A stretch of DNA of 64,000 nt, taken from Acidisarcina sp. (GTDB lineage Bacteria > Acidobacteriota > Terriglobia > Terriglobales > Acidobacteriaceae). Both the position numbers and the translations under genes were made by a program. The first letter of the stretch is position 1. Each line of letters opens with the position of its first letter. The notes under the pieces are model-generated. The model was not told the origin of the DNA and made no database searches. It worked only from the letters and a program-made list of their open reading frames with translations. Below, piece after piece: positions 1 through 9,281 of the stretch. Location of the stretch: the NCBI GenBank assembly GCA_035539175.1, contig DATLIY010000008.1:434001-498000 (forward strand), read 5' to 3'.

Positions 1-768
1 GACGACGGCTGCCGCACCATAGATGAACTCAAACCGAAACCAGAGGTACACCAGCATGCCAGCCAGCGAATATAGGGCCGCAAGCATCGCCTGACGACGC
101 AGCTGCGCACCTACCTGGGGGCCTACAATCTCCACATTCCGAACGGTAAACCCGGAGAGATAGCTGTCCTGCTTGAGCTGGGCAACAATCGCGGGGTCCG
201 TCACCGAACTCAACTGGTCAATCGATCCAAGGAGCCCGCTGTGAGCCTTATCGCGATAGTCGAGCACAGCGTTCGCTGCCTGGACATAGCGCTTTTCCGA
301 GTCTGGCGAAGTACCGAGATGCAGCGGATCTTTCTGCTGCAACAGGTCAGCAACCGCTCCACGGCTCGCGTTGTCGAGGTCGAGCTTGCCCTGATTTGCC
401 GCTCCCGTCGGGGAGTAGTTCGTCTCCAGCGCCTGGACGATCGTTTGGCGGCCACTGTCCAACCGGGCCTCGCTGGTCTCTTTCTGGGCAAGCGCAATGA
501 TGACTTCATGGTTGGCGGCCTGGCCATATGCCTGGATACGGGCATCGTGGATGCCTGCGCGATCCGCAGTCGCGCGGATGCGGGCCAGATCAGGCTGCTG
601 GTCAAATTTGACGTAGACCAGTGTTCCGCCGTGGAAGTCCACGCCGAGAGGAATGTGATGCCAGAAGAGCATCGACAGCACGCCGGCGATGCTGAAAACG
701 AGCGAGAAGCCGAGGAAATACCACTTCTTCCCGAGCCAATCAATATTTACATCACGAAACAATTCCAC
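1..768 (-). CDS. secF: Protein translocase subunit SecF (partial, C-terminus beyond window)
   Basis: SecF forms with SecD the proton-driven accessory complex of the SecYEG translocon in the inner membrane. The visible 256 codons begin at a GTG, giving VELFRDVNIDWLGKKW followed by a hydrophobic segment; a GAGGAG lies upstream. This is the SecF N-terminus (first membrane helix), followed by the long periplasmic loop. Near the window edge comes a second membrane stretch with a WFRFEF motif. The gene lies about 180 bp downstream of secD on the same strand, the normal yajC-secD-secF order. The frame stays open to base 1, so the rest lies outside the window. An overlapping open frame in another phase is a shadow. 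Confidence 0.93.
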   Translation of the reverse strand, partial: MELFRDVNIDWLGKKWYFLGFSLVFSIAGVLSMLFWHHIPLGVDFHGGTLVYVKFDQQPDLARIRATADRAGIHDARIQAYGQAANHEVIIALAQKETSEARLDSGRQTIVQALETNYSPTGAANQGKLDLDNASRGAVADLLQQKDPLHLGTSPDSEKRYVQAANAVLDYRDKAHSGLLGSIDQLSSVTDPAIVAQLKQDSYLSGFTVRNVEIVGPQVGAQLRRQAMLAALYSLAGMLVYLWFRFEFIYGAAAVV

Positions 769-947
769 TGAATTCCGCCTACTCCTCGAGCCGGGCCAAC
801 CCGGCCTCGTGCTCTAGATTTCTTTCTTGACGGCTTCGGCACTTCTTGGCGCTGCCTTTGCCAGCCGCGCCAATTCCTGAAAACAGGATGCCGCCGATAA
901 TCCTACTCCGCCGCGAGGACGCCTCGCCGGATGCCTGATACCAGGCA

Positions 948-2561
948 TCAGATCGAGAGCGCTTCTCCCCGCGTGTGATGATTCACGTGCCAGTCAAAGA
1001 TTACGCGCGAGACAAAGACCGCCGTAAAGAGGTTGGCCAGCAGACCGAAAGTGAGTGTGACAGCGAAGCCCTTGACCGGGCCACTGCCGAAGAGGAACAA
1101 GATAGCCGCCGAGACGATGGTGGTCACGTGCGTATCGATGATTGTGACCCAGGCATGCGCAAACCCCTGATCCACTGCCGCGGAGGGCGCCTTGCCCGCA
1201 CGCAGTTCCTCGCGAATGCGCTCAAAGATCAGCACGTTGGAATCGACGCCCATACCAATCGTCAGGATGACTCCGGCAATTCCCGGCAGGGTCAGGGTAG
1301 ACCCGCTGAAACCCATAAATCCAAGCAGGATTACAAGGTTCAGAAACAGAGCCAGATCCGCATTGATCCCCGCGCCCCGGTAATAGACGAGCATGAAGAT
1401 CATGACGGCAAGCATGCCGATAATCGAAGCCAGCACGCCCTGGTGAATCGAATCCGCACCCAGCGACGGGCCAACGGTGCGCTCTTCCAGGTAGCGAATC
1501 GAAGCGGGCAGAGCGCCGGTACGCAGCATCAGCGAGAGATCGGCCGATTGCTCCTTGGTGAAACCGCCGGTAATGCGTCCCTGGTCGCGGATGGGCTGTT
1601 GAATGTTCGCCACTTCGCGCACGCGATTGTCGAGTACAACTCCAAGACGATTGCCGATATTGGCGCTGGTGAACTGATAGAAGCGCTCACCGGCTTCCCG
1701 CGTCAGGATGAAGGTGACATCCGGGCGCTGGTTCTCGTCGACCGAGGGCTGCGCATCGCGGAAGTCGCTTCCAGCTACTTCGGAGATGCGCTTGAGGATC
1801 CACACCTGGTCCGCCGTATCTCCACTGGAGACCATGCCGGAGCCGTGCATAATGACCTGATCCGGCGGGACGACTCCGCCGACAGATTGCAGCGCCGCTG
1901 CCTCATCGGGGAATGGGCCGCCCAGCACATGGTGAATCTCCAGCCGTGCCGTCGATTGAATAATCTCCTTGACGCGGCCGGGATCGTCGACGCCGGGCAG
2001 TTCGACAAGGATCTGATTCGACCCCAAACCGTATTCCTGAATGACCGGCTCGCTGACTCCCAGCTTGTCGATGCGCTCACGGATGGTCTCAATCGCCTGC
2101 TGTAGAGCGTGCTTCTGGATCGTCTGCAACTGGGAGAGCTTCATCGTGAGCGTCCAGGCGTTATCCGCGCTCGACGAGATGTCGTACTGATTGGAGTACT
2201 TTGCGTTCAGAGCGCTGCGAACGTCCCCGGCGCGGTCGGCGGGAGTCCCGAGAACCTGCACCGTCTCCGGATGCTTCGGATCGGGCTTGATAACGGAGCT
2301 GAAGGTCAGGCCCGACTGCTGCAGGTCCTGCTCGATGCGCTTCATCGTGTTATCGGTTTCGGCGTTCACGGCATCGTCCACCATCACCTGAAGAATGAGG
2401 TGAGTGCCGCCGCGAAGGTCGAGCCCCAGATGGATACGGTCGGTGAGCGCGGTCTTCCATGCCTTGCCATCTACGCCCTTGGGAATACCAAAGATGCCGA
2501 AGATGAACACAAGCAGGACTGCGAGAATCAGAAGTGCTTTGGTGCCTAGGTTCTTACTCAT
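948..2561 (-). CDS. secD: Protein translocase subunit SecD
   Basis: SecD is the large partner of SecF in the Sec translocon accessory complex. The protein is about 537 residues. It has an N-terminal membrane helix, the family motif LGLDLRGGTHL after it, a long periplasmic region, and a C-terminal block of membrane helices with GIAGVILTIGMGVDSNVLIFERI, the conserved SecD/F transmembrane signature. Start: an in-frame GTG lies three codons upstream (2570), but the ATG at 2561 leads directly into the usual SKNLGTKA N-terminus. Neither has a convincing ribosome site. It follows yajC by about 65 bp. Confidence 0.95.
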   Translation of the reverse strand: MSKNLGTKALLILAVLLVFIFGIFGIPKGVDGKAWKTALTDRIHLGLDLRGGTHLILQVMVDDAVNAETDNTMKRIEQDLQQSGLTFSSVIKPDPKHPETVQVLGTPADRAGDVRSALNAKYSNQYDISSSADNAWTLTMKLSQLQTIQKHALQQAIETIRERIDKLGVSEPVIQEYGLGSNQILVELPGVDDPGRVKEIIQSTARLEIHHVLGGPFPDEAAALQSVGGVVPPDQVIMHGSGMVSSGDTADQVWILKRISEVAGSDFRDAQPSVDENQRPDVTFILTREAGERFYQFTSANIGNRLGVVLDNRVREVANIQQPIRDQGRITGGFTKEQSADLSLMLRTGALPASIRYLEERTVGPSLGADSIHQGVLASIIGMLAVMIFMLVYYRGAGINADLALFLNLVILLGFMGFSGSTLTLPGIAGVILTIGMGVDSNVLIFERIREELRAGKAPSAAVDQGFAHAWVTIIDTHVTTIVSAAILFLFGSGPVKGFAVTLTFGLLANLFTAVFVSRVIFDWHVNHHTRGEALSI

Positions 2562-2627
2562 GGGAATCACAACCAGGGTGACCCGCCGGCGTCGAGCGGT
2601 CTTCGCTACTCGGACGGCAGGGCACGG

Positions 2628-2939
2628 TTACTTTACTTCCTCTTGTGTGGTGACGGATGCGATGGCGGTCTTCACGACCTCGATCTTGACATTGTCGGGA
2701 GGGATGCGAAGCTGGACGGCATCATCCTTGAGGGAAATGATGGTTCCCCGCAAGCCGCCCGTGGTCGTGACTTTATCCCCGGCCTTGAGGCTTCCCAGCA
2801 TCTCCTGCCACTTCTTCTGGCGCTGCTGGTTGGGCCGAATCAGCATGAAATAGAACACAACAATAATAAGGACGAAGGGCAGGAAGGTCATGTACCCCTG
2901 CGCAGCGCCGGCAGCGAGAAATAGAGCAAGAAACGTCAA
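2628..2939 (-). CDS. yajC: Preprotein translocase subunit YajC
   Basis: YajC is the small single-span membrane partner of SecDF. The 103-residue product has one hydrophobic helix (MTFLPFVLIIVVFYFMLIRP), then PNQQRQKKWQEML and the GDKVTTTGGLRGTI core typical of the family. The open frame reaches back to 3137, but the upstream part is proline- and arginine-rich junk. A TTG at 2939 preceded by AAGGA with a 7-nt spacer gives the normal YajC length, so I chose it. It sits between tgt and secD, the common tgt-yajC-secD-secF order. Confidence 0.88.
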   Translation of the reverse strand: MTFLALFLAAGAAQGYMTFLPFVLIIVVFYFMLIRPNQQRQKKWQEMLGSLKAGDKVTTTGGLRGTIISLKDDAVQLRIPPDNVKIEVVKTAIASVTTQEEVK

Positions 2940-3259
2940 CGCACAATCCTTCTCTTGAGTGCTCTGAGATGCCGAACGACTCAAACCACCTGAATGTTTT
3001 GTCTTCTGGGAAGGCCACTCCCGGGAATCAGCAAACGCGCTTGTCAGATTACTGCAGCAGCGATTGGTATTCCAGGAGGGCGGGGAGGAGGGCTGCTCAG
3101 TGTTGGGGAAATCCCCGGAGGGGAGAGCTCTAGGCACCGGCGATGAACCGGTATCCTAAATATGGCTGGTACCGTGGCCGAGGCCTCGATATCGTTTTCC
3201 ACTAACTGGACGGGCCCAACTGCCTGCTTGCTTCCTTTCGACAGAGTACCGTTCAAGCC
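2940..3259. other. Intergenic region between tgt and yajC
   Basis: This 320-bp stretch holds no gene I can support. Short frames here lack ribosome sites and family features. It is unusually long for a tgt-yajC junction, so it may carry a separate promoter for yajC-secDF. I did not find a convincing -35/-10 pair. Confidence 0.5.
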
Positions 3260-4414
3260 TTACTCACCGGGACGCGAATCTTCACGCGCGCGTACATCGG
3301 CCAGCAATGCAGGAAGGGTACCTATCGCAATAGCATCACGCACGCGCCGCATCGTGTCAAGGTAGAAGGCCAGATTGTGCAACGTATTCAGCACTGCCGA
3401 CAGAGGTTCCTGGGCGGCCATCAAGTGGCGCAGGTAGGCTCGGGTATAGCGCCGGCAGACCATGCAGGAGCAGTTGGGATCGGCTGGCCCCTGATCTTCG
3501 GCGAAGGCCCGATTCTTGATATTCAGGCGCCCCTGAGAGGTGAAAAGCAGTCCATGACGGGCAGCGCGCGTGGGCAGAACGCAATCCATCATGTCGACGC
3601 CCATAGCCGCATACTCCACAATCTCCTCGGGATAGCCCACTCCCATCACGTAACAGGGCTTGTTCTCCGGTAGCAGGGGCAGGGTCTGTTCGATGATCTC
3701 CCGGGTAAGAGCTCGCGGTTCTCCTACACTCAGGCCGCCAATGGCGTAGCCGGGAAAGTCCATCTCCACCAGGCGTTCGGCGCACTCGCGGCGCAGATCG
3801 GGGTACATGCCGCCCTGGACAATGCCGAAGAGGCTCTGCGTCTGCCCGGGAAAGTCGGCGGCCCAGGGTGCTTCCTGGCAGTGCGCATCAAAATGGTCCT
3901 TGCTGCGGCGGGCCCAGCGCAGCGTCAGCTCCAGCGATGCCTGCGCCCGCGAGCGCTCAGCCGGGTACTCGGTGCACTCATCAAAGGCCATCACAATATC
4001 CGCGCCGAGGGCAATCTGCACATCCATCGAATGCTCCGGCGAAAAGAAGTGGGAGGAGCCGTCGAGGTGCGACCGAAAACGGACGCCTTCTTCGGTAACC
4101 TTCCGTAACTCATTGAGGCTAAAGACCTGAAAGCCCCCGGAGTCGGTGAGCAGGGCGTGCGGCCAGCTCATGAATTTGTGCAGCCCGCCCATCCGCCGGA
4201 TGAGTTCGTGGCCCGGCCGCAGGTAGAGATGGTAGGTGTTGCCGAGGATGATCTCCGCCCCAAGCTCTTCCAACAAATGTTGAGGAACGGCTTTGACCGT
4301 TGCCACCGTACCCACGGGCATAAAGACGGGCGTCTCTACCTCCTGATGCGGCAGGGACATCGTGGCGCGGCGGGCTGGACCACCCATCGCATGAATCTGA
4401 AATTTAAGCGCCAT
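3260..4414 (-). CDS. tgt: tRNA-guanine transglycosylase (queuine tRNA-ribosyltransferase)
   Basis: Tgt exchanges guanine-34 for preQ1 in the anticodons of tRNA-Asp, Asn, His and Tyr, a step of queuosine synthesis. The 384-residue protein is full length. It shows DSGGFQVFSL (catalytic Asp91), GGLSVGEP in the substrate pocket, MMDCVLPTRAARHG with the nucleophile Asp277, and the zinc site CSCMVC (Cys315, 317, 320) with a His near 349. It starts at an ATG. It heads the sec genes on the minus strand and follows the AI-2E-family permease by about 50 bp. Confidence 0.97.
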   Translation of the reverse strand: MALKFQIHAMGGPARRATMSLPHQEVETPVFMPVGTVATVKAVPQHLLEELGAEIILGNTYHLYLRPGHELIRRMGGLHKFMSWPHALLTDSGGFQVFSLNELRKVTEEGVRFRSHLDGSSHFFSPEHSMDVQIALGADIVMAFDECTEYPAERSRAQASLELTLRWARRSKDHFDAHCQEAPWAADFPGQTQSLFGIVQGGMYPDLRRECAERLVEMDFPGYAIGGLSVGEPRALTREIIEQTLPLLPENKPCYVMGVGYPEEIVEYAAMGVDMMDCVLPTRAARHGLLFTSQGRLNIKNRAFAEDQGPADPNCSCMVCRRYTRAYLRHLMAAQEPLSAVLNTLHNLAFYLDTMRRVRDAIAIGTLPALLADVRAREDSRPGE

Positions 4415-4465
4415 TCCTTCTCATTGTACGGTGCTTATAGTACGGGGCTTATGGAATACGGCTGC

Positions 4466-5569
4466 TCACCGCTCCAGTTGACCGCTTCGCTCGCGCCAGA
4501 TCAGCAGCAGTGCCAGGGCGATCGTCAAAACCACCGGTCCAAGCACCAGACCGGGAACGCCGAGCAGAGCGATGCCGCCAAGCACCGACAGGAATATCGG
4601 TATCGTGTGGAGGCGCAGCCGGGAGCCGACCAGGATGGGATAGAGCACATTGTCAATGGTGCTGACGACTAGGCTTCCCCAACCAGCCAGAATGACCGCT
4701 TTGACCCAGTGGTCGGCCAGCCCCAGATAAACAGCAACGGGAACCCAGACGAGAAAGGCTCCCAACCCTGGAATGAAGCTCAGCGCCAGCGTGACCATAG
4801 CCCAGAGAAAGGGCGCGGGGACGCCAAGGGCCCAGTAGGCCAGGCCCGCCAGAGTAGCCTGCACCGAGGCGACAACCAGCCTGCCCAGCACCGTGGCATA
4901 GATCGTATCGGCCACGCGCCCCAGCAGGTAATCCGTCTCGCGATCCTGAAGCGGCAGCAGCAGGCGAACCGCGGAGATGGCCTGTTGCCTGTCGCGATAC
5001 AGGAAAAAGAGCAGGAAGAGCATGATCACAAGCTGGATCAAGGCTGCAAGCGAGTTGGACAACACCCTCCCCAGCCACGATGCCAGCATTGCCGTCGCAG
5101 ACTGCGTGGCCTGCTCCAGATCCAGCTTTGCTGAAGTGTCGCGGAGAAGAGCCGTCACCGTCGGATGGTGGGCGAGAACGGTATCGACGGAGCGTTGTAC
5201 CGATCCATCGCGAACGGCATTTGCTAAGGCAAGGGCATTCTGGCCAAGGCCGGCCAATACCGTCGAAACCGGCAGAACGATGATCAGCACCACGGCGACC
5301 AGGGCGATCGTGGCCGACAGCGTGGGACTGTGCAGCCGGCTCTTGAGCCAGTCGTAGGGCTTAGCGGTGACGGTTGCCAGAACGACCGCTCCCGTAATTC
5401 CCGCCAGAAAGGGATAAACGATGAGTGCGCAGACCAACAGGATTCCGAAGGTGAGCAGAAACAGAGAGGTATTCTTCCAGGTCGTTGTAGCATCCGCGCG
5501 TGTGGAGCGATCCGGCTCCATCAGCGTTCTGTTCCCTTGTGCTTCCGCTCTGTTCGCTTCATCGTTCAC
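4466..5569 (-). CDS. AI-2E family transporter (PerM/YdiK-type permease)
   Basis: A 367-residue polytopic membrane protein. After a hydrophilic N-terminus of about 30 residues come paired hydrophobic helices (SLFLLTFGILLVCALIVYPF and following), a soluble middle region, and the family block FIPGLGAFLVWVPVAVYL with a further helical pair ending in GPVVLTIALALLLIW. Members of this family have been assigned varied export roles, and the substrate here is unknown. The GTG start at 5569 is chosen because GGGGAG lies 8 nt upstream. It is co-directional with tgt. Confidence 0.85.
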   Translation of the reverse strand: MNDEANRAEAQGNRTLMEPDRSTRADATTTWKNTSLFLLTFGILLVCALIVYPFLAGITGAVVLATVTAKPYDWLKSRLHSPTLSATIALVAVVLIIVLPVSTVLAGLGQNALALANAVRDGSVQRSVDTVLAHHPTVTALLRDTSAKLDLEQATQSATAMLASWLGRVLSNSLAALIQLVIMLFLLFFLYRDRQQAISAVRLLLPLQDRETDYLLGRVADTIYATVLGRLVVASVQATLAGLAYWALGVPAPFLWAMVTLALSFIPGLGAFLVWVPVAVYLGLADHWVKAVILAGWGSLVVSTIDNVLYPILVGSRLRLHTIPIFLSVLGGIALLGVPGLVLGPVVLTIALALLLIWRERSGQLER

Positions 5570-5609
5570 GCTGCAAACTCCCCTACAACAGAGGTCGCGT
5601 AGAACTGTA

Positions 5610-7850
5610 TCACCGACCAGGAAGCTCCACCCTCAGACCGATCCTTCCGGTAACCGGCGTGCCCAGCGTCAGCACCGGCGTGCGGCCCACCTCAATTGCT
5701 CGATCCAGCATGTTCTCCACCCCGGCGAAGACTTCGAACCGGTGGCTATCCGCGCCGCCAAAGCTGCGGGAGAGGCTTGCATCCACGCGGAAGAACCCGT
5801 GAAGTAGAAAATGATTGGCATCATCGTCATATTGCCGCCCGGAGGCGCGAGCCTGCGCAGCAAGAGTCCCAAATCTGGAGGAGTGCAGAGTGGCCTGGAG
5901 CGTGGCCATGTTCCGTGGAACCTGTGGGATCCACTTGCCCTCAATCTGAGGCTGTTGCCGCGACTGCGTCACCGTGGCATCGGCAAACTGATATCCGCCG
6001 CCAACGGAGAGCCAGCTTCGCGGAGCCGTCTCAAAATCTACCGCCACGCCGCGGCTTTCGATCTGACCGAGGTTTTCGCGCTGCTTCACGATGGCCGTCG
6101 GAGTCGCGGAGAGCGTCAGAGCCGTGATGGGGCGATTCACCTGCGTCCAGAAGTAGCTGGCGCGGACAGTGGCTGCCGGGAAAGAGATCTGCGAGCCTGC
6201 TTCCCAGCCAGTCGCGCGCTCGGTGCGCAGCATCGGATTGGCGATGGTCAGCTCCTGCCCCACCTGCCCATTGCGGTAGAGCTCGTTCGGCGTTGGTGCC
6301 CGAAAGGCGCGAAAGCCAGAGGCAGTCAGCGCGAATCGCGGACCGATGCGCCGCAAGAGCCCCACGCGCGGATCGAAGACATCCTCGTCCAGCCGAGGGA
6401 GCGGGACATTGCTGGCAGGACTCTGACGGGCATCGAAGTTGCGGAAAAGATCCACGCGAGCGCCAGCCGTCAGCGTCCATTGTTTCGGCGTCCACAGCGC
6501 CTCGATGTAGGAGCTGCTCTGGCGCTGTCGTGCGCTGACGCTGGTTCGAAGCCGACTGGGGAAAGGCGTTTCGGTATCTTCGGCGCGAACGTCCCGCACC
6601 TCGCCACCCACCACCAGCACGAGCCTGTCGCCCAGCGTTTGCTGCCAGTGAGCCACGGCTCCCAGTTCGCTGGCCGGCGTTTGAGCCAGGCGCGTGAGCC
6701 TCTCCTGCATGCGGCTCGGCGAGATGGCCGAGAATGTCTGCCGAAAGTGCTCGGTGCTGCCGTAGAGGCGAAGTCCCAGCGTGCCGCCGCTCGAGTCGCT
6801 CCAATCCAGCCCGCCGGCATAGCGCCAGAGCCGCGTGCCGTTCTTCTGCAGCGGTGTGCCGTTATTGCGCGCCTCGTTCAATCCATTGCCGCGGACAAAG
6901 ATCCTCATCGTTGCCGACTGATGCTCGATATCGACCAGGCCATTCTCCGCATTCAGGTTGGAGGCTGTATCGACAGGGCCGCGCACAGCAGGGGCCACCA
7001 GAATAAAGCCGTCGGTACGAAAGAGCCCGCCGCTCGCAAGAGCCGCCCACTTCTTGTACGTGCCCTGGCCCAGCGCGGCTGCTTCGCGGGTGTTCTGCCC
7101 ACCATAGCTGGCGAGGAATGAGAGAGCATCGCGACCGGGGCGCACCGGGATCAGGTTCACCACGCCGCCAATGGCGCCGGAGCCATACAAACCCGATGCG
7201 CCGCCACGCACAACCTCCACGGACTGTATAGACAGCGTCGGCAGATCCTGCCAATGAATCCATCCTCCAAAGGGATCGTTCTGCGGCACATCGTCTGCAA
7301 CCACCAGGGTCCTGCTGGCAGCGGTAGAGCCCAGGCCGCGCAGCGAGATTCCCTGCGAAGTTGGGTTGGCAACGCGGGAGCTGGAGCGACGAAACAACTC
7401 GACTCCCGCGACCTGCCGTAACTTGTCATCGAGGCTGAATGCGGCAGCCTGCCGGAGCGCGCCCGAGGTAAGAATCCGAACGCTGGCCGGGCTCTCCGCC
7501 ACAGGAAGCGGAGTGCGATACGCGGTAACCGTGATGCTTTGTTGCGGGCCTGCTGCGTTCAGAACAACGCGAGGAGCATCTCCCGGCAGAAACGTAGCAG
7601 TAGCCGTTGCAAATGCCGGTGCCGCAAAGCGTAGCGGAACACCGGACGGCCCGGAGAAGTTGCCACCGGCATCGGTGGTCGCCACAAGGCCAGAGGGAGT
7701 GAAGATGGAGACGCCTGCCACGGGCCTTCCCTGTCGATCGACAACAACGCCGCTGACCCGTTGCTGCGCGACTGCGGGAAGAGCGCACCACAGCAGGATG
7801 GCGCACAGCAGCCAGACGACAAGGAGCAGCAATTTCAATCGTTGCGGCAT
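5610..7850 (-). CDS. TonB-dependent receptor, cobalamin/siderophore-receptor size, with regulatory-like N-terminal domain
   Basis: A 746-residue outer-membrane receptor that imports a ligand using TonB energy. It has a signal peptide (hydrophobic core to about residue 28, PAVAQQ cleavage region), then a carboxypeptidase-regulatory-like beta domain (about 31-95, SGVVVDRQGRPVAGVSIFTP). The plug follows, with SVEVVRGGASGLYGSGAIGG, and then a barrel of the BtuB/FepA size class that ends in RIGLRVELPG. GGAG precedes the ATG. It follows folK with only about 35 bp between, so the two may share a transcript, although the functions do not obviously match. The ligand cannot be read from the sequence, and no cobalamin riboswitch is present upstream. 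Confidence 0.9.
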   Translation of the reverse strand: MPQRLKLLLLVVWLLCAILLWCALPAVAQQRVSGVVVDRQGRPVAGVSIFTPSGLVATTDAGGNFSGPSGVPLRFAAPAFATATATFLPGDAPRVVLNAAGPQQSITVTAYRTPLPVAESPASVRILTSGALRQAAAFSLDDKLRQVAGVELFRRSSSRVANPTSQGISLRGLGSTAASRTLVVADDVPQNDPFGGWIHWQDLPTLSIQSVEVVRGGASGLYGSGAIGGVVNLIPVRPGRDALSFLASYGGQNTREAAALGQGTYKKWAALASGGLFRTDGFILVAPAVRGPVDTASNLNAENGLVDIEHQSATMRIFVRGNGLNEARNNGTPLQKNGTRLWRYAGGLDWSDSSGGTLGLRLYGSTEHFRQTFSAISPSRMQERLTRLAQTPASELGAVAHWQQTLGDRLVLVVGGEVRDVRAEDTETPFPSRLRTSVSARQRQSSSYIEALWTPKQWTLTAGARVDLFRNFDARQSPASNVPLPRLDEDVFDPRVGLLRRIGPRFALTASGFRAFRAPTPNELYRNGQVGQELTIANPMLRTERATGWEAGSQISFPAATVRASYFWTQVNRPITALTLSATPTAIVKQRENLGQIESRGVAVDFETAPRSWLSVGGGYQFADATVTQSRQQPQIEGKWIPQVPRNMATLQATLHSSRFGTLAAQARASGRQYDDDANHFLLHGFFRVDASLSRSFGGADSHRFEVFAGVENMLDRAIEVGRTPVLTLGTPVTGRIGLRVELPGR

Positions 7851-7865
7851 CGGACTCCGGAACGC

Positions 7866-7897
7866 GACGTTACGCGACTCTGACGTTACGCGACTCT
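7866..7897. repeat. Perfect 16-bp tandem duplication at the folK 3' end
   Basis: GACGTTACGCGACTCT occurs twice head to tail (7866-7881 and 7882-7897). The copy at 7882-7897 contains the last codons and TAA stop of folK. The second copy forms the spacer before the TonB receptor start. It reads as a recent slippage duplication. Confidence 0.85.
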
Positions 7898-8401
7898 GCG
7901 GACTGCATCGATACGATTGGGACCTGCATCCGGCAGATCCTCCAGCAGCTTTTTAATGGTTACCCCGAGGATTGGATGCACCAGGGTCGGCGCTATCTCC
8001 GCCAGGGGCTGCAGCACAAACCTGCGCCGCGCAAGCTCGGGATGCGGAAGGTTCAGTTGAGGCGAGGCCAGCACAACATCGTCATAGAAGAGCAGGTCCA
8101 GGTCCAGGGTGCGTGGCCCCTTCGGAGTGGCCGTCAGGCGATCCCGGCCAAAGTCGAGCTCAAGAGCCAGCAGTCTCGTCAACAGCTCCTCCGCCGTCAA
8201 CGAGGTCTCCAGCAGGAGCACAGCATTGACAAAGACTGGTTGCTCCGTGTTGCCTACAGGCTCCGTAATGTAGAGCGATGAGATCCGCTCGACATCGCCG
8301 AGCTTTTTGAGATCCTCTGCCGCGCGGCGCACAGTTTTCACGGGAGTGCCCCAGCGCGAAGCGACATTTGAACCGAGCGCAATGTAGGCAGAGTGCGTCA
8401 C
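7886..8401 (-). CDS. folK: 2-amino-4-hydroxy-6-hydroxymethyldihydropteridine diphosphokinase
   Basis: FolK (HPPK) transfers pyrophosphate from ATP to 6-hydroxymethyl-7,8-dihydropterin in folate synthesis. The 171-residue product is of normal length. It begins SAYIALGSN, carries TEPVGNTEQPVFVNAV, and has the GPRTLDLDLLFYDD signature containing the metal-binding aspartates, then LPHPELARRRFVLQPLAEI. It is transcribed away from nadD, with about 105 bp between the two starts. Its stop codon lies inside a 16-bp tandem duplication. Confidence 0.95.
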   Translation of the reverse strand: MTHSAYIALGSNVASRWGTPVKTVRRAAEDLKKLGDVERISSLYITEPVGNTEQPVFVNAVLLLETSLTAEELLTRLLALELDFGRDRLTATPKGPRTLDLDLLFYDDVVLASPQLNLPHPELARRRFVLQPLAEIAPTLVHPILGVTIKKLLEDLPDAGPNRIDAVRRVA

Positions 8402-8506
8402 ACTGTACCCATTTTCCTACGAGTGGCGGGAAAGCGCGAACGCAACATTCGTCTTGAACGCCTTCCGCAGCGCACTACGGAGGCATTCCACGATAGGATG
8501 CTTCCT

Positions 8507-9199
8507 ATGCGTATTGCCTTTTTCGGCGGGAGTTTCGATCCGCCCCACTGCGGCCATCTGGCGATTGCGCGGGCCGCGATCGATCACCTGCAACTCGACC
8601 GCGTCCTGTTTGCGCCGGTAGGCACGCAGCCGTTGAAGCAGGAGTTGCCGCCAGCCGGATTTGACGATCGCCTCGCAATGGTTCGACTGGCTATTGGAGA
8701 CGACCCCAGGCTGGGCGTCTCGCTTCTGGACGCACCGCGCGCCGACGGGCAGCCGAACTACACGCTGCGCACCCTGCACGAACTAAGGCAGACGCTCTCC
8801 CCCGAAGATGAGTTGTTCTGCCTCATCGGGGCTGACTCCTTCCTGACGCTCAAGGAGTGGCACGGAGCCGAGGATCTGCTCTTTGCCTGCGACTTCATAG
8901 TCGCTGGCAGACCAGGGTTTCTGCTGGATAACCTGGGAGCCGCTCTGCCGGAGGGAGTCCGCGTCCTCGGCACGCCAAAGCTCCTGGAGCCGGACTGCCT
9001 GTCGATCCTGCTCGAAAGCCCCTCCCAGCGGCGCTCGCATCTATACGTACTGCCGCATCTGAAGATAGACATCTCCGCCACCGAGATTCGCAATGCTCTG
9101 CGCGCGGCGACTGTCGATCCGCAAGGGAATGGGAACGGAATTCTGCCCGCTACGGTGATTGCCTACATCCGGGCGCATGGGCTTTATCGCCACGAATGA
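8507..9199 (+). CDS. nadD: Nicotinate-nucleotide adenylyltransferase
   Basis: NadD adenylates nicotinate mononucleotide to deamido-NAD. The protein starts MRIAFFGGSFDPPHCGH, the nucleotidyltransferase motif with the HxGH box, and ends with KIDISATEIRNAL, the family's C-terminal phosphate-binding motif. The frame opens at 8393, but homologous sequence begins at 8507, where AGGA sits 8 nt upstream. A second in-frame ATG at 8498 would add three residues. It is about 230 residues long and is followed by rsfS about 80 bp downstream, a usual pairing. Confidence 0.94.
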   Translation: MRIAFFGGSFDPPHCGHLAIARAAIDHLQLDRVLFAPVGTQPLKQELPPAGFDDRLAMVRLAIGDDPRLGVSLLDAPRADGQPNYTLRTLHELRQTLSPEDELFCLIGADSFLTLKEWHGAEDLLFACDFIVAGRPGFLLDNLGAALPEGVRVLGTPKLLEPDCLSILLESPSQRRSHLYVLPHLKIDISATEIRNALRAATVDPQGNGNGILPATVIAYIRAHGLYRHE

Positions 9200-9281
9200 A
9201 AAGAAATCGCGGCGGAATGTCTGGCGTCCTGCAAGCTTCACAGGCTACGATGAGAGGTAGTCAGGAGAACAACCGAACCGA

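Noticed and set aside
975-2105. 376-codon open frame antisense to secD
   Set aside because: Shadow of a high-GC gene: low-complexity His/Arg/Asp-rich product, no family motif, and the opposite strand is clearly secD.
3044-3256. 70-codon frame between tgt and yajC
   Set aside because: Proline-rich, no ribosome site, no motif; treated as non-coding spacer.
5811-7121. 436-codon open frame antisense to a TonB receptor
   Set aside because: Same reason: composition-driven shadow opposite a well-supported receptor barrel.
7851-7885. Cobalamin riboswitch before the BtuB-sized receptor
   Set aside because: Only about 35 bp separate folK and the receptor, far too short, and no B12-box sequence is seen.
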